This document shows, one piece after another, positions 35,800-45,579 of a stretch of DNA of 64,000 nucleotides. The position numbers and the translations under genes were made by a program. The notes under the pieces were generated by a model that saw only the letters and a program-made list of their open reading frames with translations, was not told where the DNA came from and did not search any database. Position 1 is the first letter of the stretch. Every line of letters starts with the position of its first letter. Origin of the DNA: Rhododendron vialii (taxonomy: Eukaryota; Streptophyta; Magnoliopsida; Ericales; Ericaceae); assembly GCF_030253575.1 (NCBI RefSeq), contig NC_080557.1, forward strand, positions 15,848,001-15,912,000, read 5' to 3'.

Positions 35800-36302
35800 A
35801 TTTCTTTTGCGATGATGGTGGCAGCGGGTCCGTCTCATTCCAAGTGGTTGCAGTGGGTGGTGGTGTAGGGTTGCTATTTTAGGCTGGCCTGTATTGTCTA
35901 TGGGTTGGTCTCCGGCTTGACCTATGTTATCTATGGGTAATGCCTTTTAGTTTTGGGGCTAAGATTTCGGCTCTTGGGCTTCATGTTGTTTTTGGGACGT
36001 TATGGATTTCTTTATTGTTATATTTATCGGAAAATGACGATCAAGGACATGTTTTGATAATTAATACCCGGTAAGGACATTTTCAGTATTAACAAATGTT
36101 CTCAACATGTCCTTGGCGGGTATTAATTATCAAAACACGTTCTGAGCCGTCATTTTCGCCATATTTATACCTGTTTAGACCCTTTTAAGTAATCTGGGCT
36201 AGGCTCGTTGGGGTTCTCTGTGTTGGCTTCTTGCCAACAAGAGCTTGCTTTGTAATCCTTTTCTTTTCGATAAAAACTTTTGTTTTGCGGTTAAAAAAAA
36301 AA
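35800..36302 (+). mobile_element. Retroposon fragment with poly(A) tail
   Basis: GT-rich sequence ending CTTTTGTTTTGCGGTT followed by an A run at 36293-36302, the form of a plant LINE or retroposed 3' end. A related tail (CAATAAATTTTTTTGCCGTT plus A run) ends near 37704. The 5' limit is approximate. A 133-bp MITE interrupts it. Confidence 0.45.
36028..36160. mobile_element. Foldback MITE with 8-bp target duplication
   Basis: 133 bp, self-complementary almost throughout (CGGAAAATGACG...TGATAATTAATACCC and mirror), with ATATTTAT on both sides (36020-36027, 36161-36168). A second family member lies at 48687-48809. Confidence 0.85.
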
Positions 36303-36745
36303 TGAAAGAGAAGATGTCAATCGTTCAAACTTTTTAAAAAACCAAATATGATTCTATGTCACTTTTTTTTAAAAGTGATTTGATTGCAACACTATTAATG
36401 TGTAATCAGCCTGGTCAACTTGATTACAATTAGGAATAAAACATCGGATCCAATTTATTTGTATCTCTCTTTCTTCTCAAAGCACCTATAAAAGTCCCTT
36501 ATGTAGAAGTTTAATGAAGCTAATTAGTAACATAATTAAGAATAAATTTGACCTGTCATATCAGTTAAAAAAAGAAAGAAAGTTTGAACTGTCATAATTT
36601 GTCTTTCTTTAAAAAAAAAAAGAAGGTTTTGTTGCAAACACGTTTTCATATAAAATTCAGAGATAGAACGACCGATATCCTCTTTTTTAAATGACGAGAA
36701 AATATCAATCGTTCAAAACTTTTTAAAACTAAATATGATTTCAAT

Positions 36746-37533
36746 GGACGCGGGGGCTCTGCTGCCCACCATTGGGCAGCAGCCCCTACCCACACTCACA
36801 CATGGCACTGTTTTATCAAATGAAAAAAAAGCAATCTCTTCCGCTTGCAATCCTATGGAGCAGAAACGTGATTATGAGAGCCCTAGAGTTAAAATTTAAT
36901 TATGTCTCTTTAGAATAATATGATCAGAATAATAAGATCTTCACGTCAATTCAAATAGATTGAAAATTGGAGCACTTAATTTTTTAATCGTATTTTTTAA
37001 TATATAAACGGTCTAAAAAATTAAGTGTGCCACTTTTTAATTCATTTGAACAAGTACGAATATCTTATTATTCTAATCATATTATTCTAAAGTATCATAA
37101 TTAATTTTTGTCTCTAGGACTCTCATAATTAAGTATCTGCTCTTTATTTAGGATCCTGTAGATTAGAAACGTGATTATGAGAGTCCTATAGACAAAAGTT
37201 AAAATTAGAATAATAAGATATTCGTACTTGTTCAAACGAATTAAAAAGTGGCACACTTAATTTTTTAGACCGTTTATATATTAAAAAATATGATTAAAAA
37301 ATTAAGTGTTCCAATTTTCAATCCGTTTGAATTGACTTGAAGATCTTATTATTCTGATCATATTATTCTAAAGAGACATAATTAAATTTTAACTCTAAGG
37401 CTCTCATAATCACGTTTCTGCTCCATAGAATTGCAAGCGGAAGAGTTGTTGTTTTTTCCTTCGATAAAACGGTGCCGTGTGTGAGTGTGGGTAGGGGCTG
37501 TTGCCGATGGTGGGCAGCAGAGCCCCCGCGTCC
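36746..37533. mobile_element. 788-bp near-perfect foldback element (Mutator-like)
   Basis: The arms of about 390 bp are reverse complements, starting GGACGCGGGGGCTCTGCTGC and ending in its mirror. GATTTCAAT lies on both sides (36737-36745, 37534-37542), a 9-bp duplication typical of Mutator-like elements. It has no coding capacity. A related host segment at about 36313-36420 shows the unfilled site. Confidence 0.9.
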
Positions 37534-37793
37534 GATTTCAATGTCACTTTGTTTAAGTGATTTGATTACAACACTATTGATGTGTAATCAACCTGGTGAT
37601 CAAGAGTTGGATCTTAGATAGACACTTGTTATCATTCTACTTAATCCTTTTAGTCTTTGTAAATCTTCAAAGATCAATAAATTTTTTTGCCGTTAAAAAA
37701 AAAATGCTGTTTTTAATATCTTGTCAAAGATCTCGCACATAAAACGAACTATATTCCTCTTTTTTAATGATAAGGAGATCAAAAATGATACTC

Positions 37794-37894
37794 ACACAAC
37801 AATTCAAACACAATCTCTCATATACATGTGGGGCCCACACATATGTGAGAGATTGTGTAAGTTGTTATGTTTGGATTGTTGTATGAGTAGCATT
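37794..37894. mobile_element. Short hairpin MITE
   Basis: About 100 bp folding on itself. AATGATACTCACACAACAAT and AAACACAATCTCTCATAT pair with GAGAGATTGTG and GGATTGTTGTATGAGTAGCATT, around a GGGGCCC centre. Flanking duplication is not clear. Confidence 0.65.
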
Positions 37895-37921
37895 ACTGTA
37901 AGGAGATATCAATCATTCACA

Positions 37922-38320
37922 CTGTTAATGTATGTTTAGGAAATGTAGTAGTCTCATATTGTTTATGAGTAGAATGGGTGATCACTAGCTTAATAACATT
38001 TAAGATCTCTTTATTAATTGTCAATTAGTTTTGAGATTGATTTAAAGTTTTTATATGCTATCAGAGCGGGCTTGTTCTACCCCACATTTTATAAAATTCA
38101 CATCCCCACGATGACAGAGTAGCAAAAAGGTTGCACGATCGATGATAGAACCAAAAAGAAGTTACGCGTGACACAGACTTCAAACGAGCTTGCACGTGAG
38201 GGGGGATGTTAAGAAAATGTATTATCACATTACCTGAGAGTGGAATGAGTGACCACTTAATAACTTTTGTGATTTCTTCATTCATTACCAATTGATTTTG
38301 AGATGGATATAAACTTATGA
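37922..38320 (+). mobile_element. TRIM-like short LTR element
   Basis: LTR-like blocks starting TGTTAATGTATG (37922) and TGTTAAGAAAATG (38208) share TCACATT/TCATATT, GAGT(A/G)GAATG and TTTTGAGAT(T/G)GAT. The left one is followed by TGCTATCAGAGC, a degenerate tRNA-Met primer site, and the right one is preceded by TTGCACGTGAGGGGGGA, the polypurine context seen in the other two TRIMs here. Confidence 0.55.
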
Positions 38321-38792
38321 TAATCAATTTGGATTTTGAAATGGATATAAACTTAGCGATAATCAATTTGGATTACAACACAGAATCCGATGTAGCTATA
38401 TTTTCCCAAAGCAGTTATGGCAGTCCCTTGCGTAGTGGATCAGTGCACCATCAATAAAGATATTGAAGAATAAAGTTTGACCTGACTGAATTATCTTTCT
38501 GTAAATTTATTATTTTTTGTTGCTAGTGATTTTTATTTTAATCAATATATTTAGTCGTTATGCTGAAGAGAGAAATTTCAATCGACTTTTTAAAAAAAAA
38601 ATTATCCACAAAACAATATAAAGACGAAAGCAAATTAAAAAGCTAAATTAATTAATTTCTTTTTGTCTACAATAATTTTTTGCTACAACTTCTGATCAAA
38701 TATGTTTTTATTCTTCTCATGAGATTCAAACCTAAAATATTTTGATCATGCATAGGAAGCAGAACTAGTAGTCACGGTGTTTTTCTATTTTG

Positions 38793-38793
<1 letters not shown>

Positions 38794-38831
<38 letters not shown>
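38794..38831. repeat. (CT)n microsatellite
   Basis: CT dinucleotide run of about 38 bases. Confidence 0.95.
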
Positions 38832-38836
<5 letters not shown>

Positions 38837-39009
38837 TTTGTTTGGCTCTCTTTAATCTCGATTTCAGTTTGATAAATTATGTATGTTTATAGAAAACGGG
38901 ACTCGGGCAAAGGTGATTTTGATTTTTTTTTTTTTTAAATTTCGACAAAATTTTTGAGAGTGTTTTAGAACTTTCTTCTATGTGTGTGTGTATATATATA
39001 TTTATAAAT

Positions 39010-39917
39010 TAGAGTGATTCTCTTTTAATTTTACTAATAGTCCACCATGTATTTGTGGCAGTAGTGGAGTGGTGATTGCTGTGGAGTAGTGTTGATTGTT
39101 GAGGAGAGGTGGTGGTGGTGGTGAAGTGATGGTCGTGGTAGAGTGGTTGTGATAGTGGTGGTGGTGCAGTAGTGGCGCGGTGGTGGTGGTGCGAAGGTGG
39201 TGGTTATGGTTATGGTGGTGGAGTGGTGGTGGTGGTGCAGGGGTGGTGGAGTGGTGGTGGTGATGAAGTGACGGTGATGATGGAGTGGCTGTGGTCCTTG
39301 TAGTTGTGGTGGTGTATTGGTGGTAGAATATTAGCGGTGGTGGTATGGTGAGGGTGGAGGTAGGGGTGATATGGTGGCGCGGTGGTGATATTGGTGCGTG
39401 CTGGTGGTGTTGGTAGTGGTTGTGGCAGCAACAAAGTGTTTGTGGTAGTGGTGGAGTGGTGATGGTAATGCCAGTGGCGGAGGCGACTTTGGTGGTGAGT
39501 GATGGTGGTGGTGCTAGTGGTGGTAGTGGTTGTGGTGCTTATAGTAGCAGTAGTACGTGGTAGTGGCAACTAGCCATCGGTGGTGGTGGAGTGGTGAAAA
39601 TGTAGGTAAAATGGTGGAGATGGTGGTGGTGAATGTGAGGCAATGACATTGGTGGCGTTGTGAAGGGTAATGATGGAGGAGAAAATGGTTGAATGAAAGT
39701 ACTCATGAATTCGATCACTTAGAATTAAATAGCTCAAGATAATTTTTTATCAACTTTTTAGATTATATTTAAGAGGCACTTAATCTTTTAAACAATATAA
39801 AAATATAGTTATCAAACTTATTTAATTATACTAACTAAAAAAATCTTATTTAATTGCTTATTATTTAATTCATTTAGTTTTAAGTGTTGAATTTGAATTA
39901 TCAAATAAGCCAGTATT
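39010..39917. mobile_element. TIR element with long GTG-rich interior, left end lost
   Basis: The right end (TTTAGTTTTAAGTGTTGAATTT, ATTATCAAATAAGCC) matches the right ends of the elements at 40781 and 50907. The interior, about 39040-39660, is GTG/GGT trinucleotide-rich, as in those copies. The canonical left end is not recognisable. It ends just before the start of the intact LRK10L gene, so it may form part of its promoter. Confidence 0.65.
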
Positions 39918-39948
39918 CAGTGATATTGAACTTGCAGTATTCTTCTTC

Positions 39949-42900
39949 TTGTTCTTCCTCTCTCTCTCTATGATTATCAGAAACCTTGCACGTGCGGTCA
40001 TCCCACCCCTCCTCCTCCTCCTCCTCCTCCTCCTCCTTACAGTAACCAGCAGCTACGGAAATCAAAACCAGCAATTCAACAATTCATGTGGAGACATCCA
40101 CAACATCACCTTCCCTTTCCAACTACAAGGCGACCCATCCCACGCCGCTTACCACGATGATTTCATCCTTTCCTGCGACGAAAACAATCGCACAGTCCTT
40201 AACCTTTCATTGGGAAAATACTACGTGCAATCAATCAATTACACCAACTCCTCAATCCGTCTCGTGGACATAGGAATCCAGACCAACGATATTTGCTCAT
40301 CTTTCCCTCTCTCCTCTTTAACCCCTCTCGATTTCTTCCACGGGGCTGGTCCTTACAGTTTCTTGCCGGGTACGGTGATCAGCGTCGTGTTCCTCAGATG
40401 TGGAAACCCAATCCATTCTCCTGCTTACATAAACAGGACTGGTTATTGTGTAACCGGAGACGAGTCGGGAAGTGGGTATTATTCGTATGTTGTGGCGGGA
40501 GACGTTACGCTTTGGGATTTTCCCGATTCGTGCCTTCTGGATCAGGTGGCATGGGGTTCTTCGTCACGGTTGATCAGTGATCAAGGGTTGCTGATTTTGT
40601 CGTGGTTGGATTTGAATAGGGAATTGGCTTATGGGTTTGAAGCTTCGTATACGTGGTACTCTTCGCAAAACTGCAAAATATGCAAAGAAAGTTATTACAA
40701 AAACTATCATTCAGAGGATTCCTCCTATAATTGCGGTGATTGCAAGTTCGAGCCTCCCTTTTTAAGTGAGTGATCCCTTACTTTGGAGCTGTTTGATAAA
40801 ACTGAAACTGAAAGTTGAAAAATTAAGTATTGAAAGCTGAATTTTTTAAGATGAAAAGCTGCTTGATAAATATATTAAGCGCTGAATTAAAAAATAATGA
40901 ATTAATTTTAGTTCCGATTCTCTCATAATTTACAAGTAGTCACAATGATGGAGTAATGATTGTGGTGGTGGTGGGTTGGTGGTGATGGAGTGAGCATGGT
41001 GGTGGCGGCGGCGTTAGAGTGGTGGCAGTGGTGGTGTAATGGTGGGGTGGTGGCAGTGGAGTGCTGGTGGTGTAATGGTGGCAGTGAGTGATGTTGGTGG
41101 TGGCGGCGGCGGAGGCGGCATGCAGTGGTGGTAGTGGTGGTGGTGGGGGTGAGTGGTGGTTGTGCAATAGCGGCGGCGGCGGCGGCGGCGGTATGGTAGT
41201 AGTGGTGGTGGTGGTAGCGGTATGGTTGTTGAATGCAAGTACACACAAATTTAACAAGAATTAAGTAGTTCAAAACTACTACGGAGTAAATTTTTTCAAC
41301 TTTTTACCGTACAGTTTGAGTACGAGTAGTACTTAATTTGTTAAGTAATGTAAAATATGGTTATCAAACCTACTGAATCATTTATTACTTAATTAATTCA
41401 GTTTTAATTGCTGAATTTAGGTTATCAAACAATCCATTATAGTACCGATTTTCTTAATTAGTTGGTTTAAAGAGACTTACGTACGTACCCGCCAAAAAAA
41501 TGGAAAAAAATCTAATAAGTATTGGTAGAGTAATTATGATTTTCTTTGGCTTACATAATTCTTTTCCATACGAAAAATGCAGGTTTCTTGTGGATACAAA
41601 TTTATTGTAAGTATTCCTTCTCCGTTGAATTTTGTGGTTTTTTGTTTTTTTTACCGTAAAACTGTAAGTATTTGTTTTCGACAGCTGTTTGTGATTTTTG
41701 CGAAAATTAAAGCAGAAGTTGCATGCATATTGCATGTAGACCGAATATATAGCAAGTTCATCTTGCAAGTTCCAGTGTCTGATTTTCACATACATCAATC
41801 CCTTCCCGAATGTTTTTTTCGTCGATCTGTTGCATGATATATGCTACTGAAAGCGATTCACCCGTATTTTTTTAAAAGTCCTACCAATATATGTTGAGAG
41901 AAAGAAAACTTCTTGGCCGGCCGGCCGGGTTGGTCTCGTTGTCGATCATATATATATACCAATATTGGTTCCAACATTAGATATTCATAGTGGTTTTATA
42001 TCCAGTTGCATTTCTCATTGCTTCTTCCCACGATGTCTGCACTTTCCTGATGAGCAAGTGATTTGCTAGACTTGTTGAACCTTAATTTCTTCTAGCTTAG
42101 ATGCATTGTTCTATGATCACCTATTAATTCTTCAGTTTTTTTACCTCTAAGTACAAAAAAAATGACACTTAATTCCCATTAAAGAGAGATGGAATACTTA
42201 ATTACCACTAGATCCACTTTTACAAAAATACATTTACCATTAATGGAAGTGTCACTCTAGGGTTTTAGGGTACCTTAAGATTTTAGGGTTTAGGTTTATG
42301 CGCTTTAATAGAGCCCTAGATTTTAGGTTTAGGCAATTTCATAGGGGTTTTAGGGTGCACTTTCCAATTATAGGGTTTTTAGCGGTTTAAGCACTTTTAT
42401 AGGGTACCCTATGGGTTTAGGCATTTTTATAGGGTACTCTAGAGTTTAAACACTTTCATGGGGTGCCCTAGGGGTTAGGCACTTTCAGTATTTAGGGTTT
42501 TAGGTACTTTCATTGAGTTTTAGTGTTTTGTTAATTAAAGGAGACCTGAAAAATTATTTTCTATTTTCTGGACCTAAAGGTAAAATGCCCTTACTTTTTC
42601 CGCAACTCGTTCATCACATGTCTCATATTTTTCTCTCTTTCTTTTCACAGCTAATCGATTGCTTCTGTTCGACATTATAGGTAAGAGCTTATCTTTGCTG
42701 GAAGATCCTATATTTAATGAAACAATGTAAAACAACATGTTGTAATATACAGTATTGAATATAGATTTGACATAGAACACAAACCGCAGGATAGAGTACA
42801 CGAAAGGCCAAATGAATTGTGACACACACACACACGTCACATTTCACAAGCAAATTAAATAGTACATGGACAACATAGTTTTTCTAATCTTATTGCTTCA

Positions 42901-44053
42901 TTTTCTTTGATTGCATTACATAGGAGCGATCCTTGGAGCAAGGCTTCTATTGGCACCATGTGTGTTTGGATTTTTAATCAATAAGTTCAGGAGAAGACAT
43001 TTATCCACATTTGATAACATAGAAGGTTTCTTACAAAGTCAGAATCACTTTGTCCCTATTAGGTACTCCTACTTGGATATCAAGAGGATGACCAATGGTT
43101 TTAGGGACAAGTTGGGCGAAGGAGGCTATGGTTCAGTATACAAAGGGAAGCTTCGAAGTGGCCCTCTTGTAGCGATTAAAATCCTAAGCAAGCCGAAAGC
43201 TAATGGGCAAGAGTTCATCAATGAAGTAGCTACCATTGGAAGGATTCATCACATCAATGTTGTTCAGCTAATTGGGTATTGCGCCGAGAGATCTAAGCGT
43301 GCTCTTGTGTATGACTTCATGCCTAATGGGTCTCTTGAGAAGTACATTTTTTCTTCAGAACAAAAATTGTCGTTAAGTTGTAGGCAAATCTATGAGATTT
43401 CTCTTGGGGTGGCTCGTGGCGTTGAATATTTGCATCAGGGTTGTGACATGCAGATCTTGCATTTTGATATAAAGCCTCATAACATTCTTCTTGATGAGAA
43501 TTTGACTCCAAAAGTTTCCGATTTTGGACTTGCAAAATTGTATCCGACAGATGATAGCATTGTGACAGTGACTGCAGCAAGAGGAACCTTGGGCTACATG
43601 GCTCCAGAGTTGTTCTACAAGAACATTGGAGGTGTTTCCTATAAAGCTGACATTTATAGTTTTGGGATGTTGTTGATGGAAATGGCAGGCAGGAGAAGAA
43701 ATTGGAATTCATCGGTTGACTCAAGCCAAATTTTCTTCCCTTCATGGGTTTATGACCAATTTGCGGAAGGAAAAAACATACAAATTGGAGAGACAACCGA
43801 GGAGGAGAGTGAGATGGTAAAGAAGATTATGTTAGTAGGCTTATGGTGTATACAAGTGAGGCCTAGTGACCGTCCTTCCATGAACAAAGTTGTCGAGATG
43901 CTTGAAGGAGATATAGAATTGCTTCACACGCCTCCAAAGCCTTTTCTGTATTCACAAGCTATGCAGGCTGAGAATAATGGAATGAACAAAAGTTTGTCCA
44001 ATCTATCAGGTGCTTGTATGGATTCTCTCACTCGCGATATAAGTGGACGCTAA
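39949..44053 (+). CDS. LRK10L-type receptor-like kinase, intact
   Basis: Exons 39949-40765, 42651-42680 and 42924-44053 join in frame to 1977 bp, 658 residues. A second Met at 39970 gives the same signal peptide core ([12 protein letters not shown]). Exon 1 encodes a GUB_WAK-type ectodomain beginning [14 protein letters not shown], with cysteines and N-glycosylation sites. The 30-bp exon supplies NRLLLFDII, which runs into the membrane segment ([19 protein letters not shown]). Exon 3 is the kinase: LGEGGYGSV at about residue 346, VAIK lysine near 368, HFDIKPHN near 462 (non-RD), DFGLAK near 482, APE near 509. It probably signals at the plasma membrane in defence or stress; its ligand is unknown. 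It is divergent from the broken relative at 23889-35112. Confidence 0.93.
40781..41436. mobile_element. TIR element with GTG-rich interior in LRK10L intron 1
   Basis: The left end GGAGCTGTTTGATAAAACTG and the right end TTATCAAACAATCC are inverted. TTA occurs on each side. The interior carries GTG/GCG repeats (about 40960-41225). Same family as 39010 and 50907. Confidence 0.75.
42245..42515. repeat. Degenerate telomere-like minisatellite
   Basis: About nine loose units of 28-35 bp built on TAGGGTTTTAGGGT and GGTTTAGGCACTTTTATA. The core TTTAGGG equals the plant telomere unit, but the longer period and the shared GCACTTTCAT word show an independent minisatellite. Confidence 0.75.
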
Positions 44054-45579
44054 ATTCTCAAGCCCAAACATCTAGGCCTAATGTCGATTCCATATGATTT
44101 TGGATTTGATGGTTTTGGAAGACAAGACTATCAGCTTCATGAAAGGCGCTTTTCTTCATGGATTAGCACTCATAGGCGATTGCTTAGCAGACCTTGTACC
44201 TTGGTTTTGAATCAAACAAGGGAACACTGACATGTCTATGTTAAGCTCTTCAAAATTGTACGTATATCATTGTTTGTATTGGGGCCGAGATTTGTCTCTT
44301 AGACTGATTAATCTGATGTTTATACCGTTGGTTTTGGCTAGAAATATGCAAAATTTTGGAAACTTGATAGAGTCAAAATTTCTCAAGCCATCAGACCCTA
44401 GACTTTTTTCTGTTTCTTTTGTTTCTACCCAGTCAAATTCTAAACCATTCACACTTCAAGAACAAGAACACTAAGAATACTAGCTTGCAGAATTGAGGTT
44501 TTGACGGAATTGGGGAGGTTAAGGATATCTGCTACACCTTCTCGCTGATACCTGCATCTGATGTGCCGATGTGAGACTTCCTCCTGTCTGCTAGGCTTGA
44601 AGACCAACAGAAGCTGAACAAGCCTTCAACTTTTCCATAGTAACAACCTTTTCTTTGAAGAGCATCCATAGTAAGCACATTCGTAAATATGTCTGCAATA
44701 CTATCCTTTATGTGAATTTGCTCCAACGGAAACCAAACATTCTTGAACTGTGAGCTCAATAAAATGATTTATGCTGCTATGCTTGGTCCTCGAATGAAAG
44801 GCTGCGTTCTTCGCCCTTGTCACTGAACAATTGACAATTGTCTTGCTTCTTACCCAACTCTTTCATGAAGCTCCTCAACCATATCATTTTCATGCACGCC
44901 TTCGTGGCTGCAACACGCTCTGCTTCTGTCGTGGAGATAGACACTATTTTTCGTGGCCGCGAGACCCAACTGATTGCTGCACTTCCCAAAATAAACACAC
45001 ACCTTGTTTGCCAGATCTAGAGAGGTACTACAAGTCCTCCGTCCCAGATTCCATCCATCAATGTCAGCCACTAAATTTGAATCCACAAACCTGCATCTGA
45101 GCCCCCAAACACAAAGCCATACCAGTAGTACCTCTGACATACCGCAAAATCCACTTGAGACACCGTCAGGGAGATGGTCACTATTTTCAGCTAGAATCAT
45201 TGAATACTCATACTGAACGATTACTTTGAAACAGATTCATTTGGAAGGAATGCATTTGATCCTTTATACATGTGGTTCCTAATAGCAGCATGAGAAGTAA
45301 CGAGAGCCACATTGATTCAGATTTCAAAACAAGGTGAGAAGGAAAGCCAAATTACGTATGGCTATGGCAATTGTATAACATAACAGAAACCACTAACATA
45401 TCGAAGAAGATTTCTCCATTAATTAAACAGGCAATCCATGGAGCTTTGTTCTCTCCAAAGTAAGATTACACATGACCAAGGCTTTAGAAGTCATGTATTT
45501 TGAACATGGTTTAGAAGCCATTAGGCAAATGAGTACTAACTTCAGCTTCCATCATCTATTTATTTGGACCAAATGCTGC
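44054..45579. other. Intergenic region between LRK10L and the MIF-like gene
   Basis: Holds the LRK10L 3' flank, copia RNase H debris (44532-45220) and AT-rich DNA. No further gene supported. Confidence 0.5.
44532..45220 (-). pseudogene. Copia RNase H remnant
   Basis: Broken minus-strand frames give SAAISWVSRPRKIVSISTTE followed by AERVAATKACMKMIWLRSFMKEL and, further on, IHIKDSIADIFTN, the standard copia RNase H and tail. Upstream fragments (TSGYVFTF-like region and ILRYV) are shifted and stopped. It has no LTRs and is unrelated in sequence to the young element at 24519-33492. Confidence 0.8.

Larger units (their letters stand above)
35113..39948. other. Divergent intergenic region between the two LRK10L genes
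   Basis: 4.8 kb separating two head-to-head LRK10L genes. It is almost entirely transposable elements: a Stowaway MITE, a retroposon with an inner MITE, a 788-bp foldback, a hairpin MITE, a TRIM and a GTG-rich element. The promoters of both genes must lie at its edges. I could not pick out convincing TATA boxes. Confidence 0.6.
40766..42650 (+). other. LRK10L intron 1
   Basis: GTGAGT donor at 40766 and TTTTCACAG acceptor before 42651. It carries the GTG-rich TIR element and the telomere-like minisatellite at 42245-42515. No other gene seen. Confidence 0.8.

Noticed and set aside
39210..39569. His/Thr/Pro-rich minus-strand frames here and at 40923-41273
   Set aside because: Products of the GTG-rich interiors of TIR elements.
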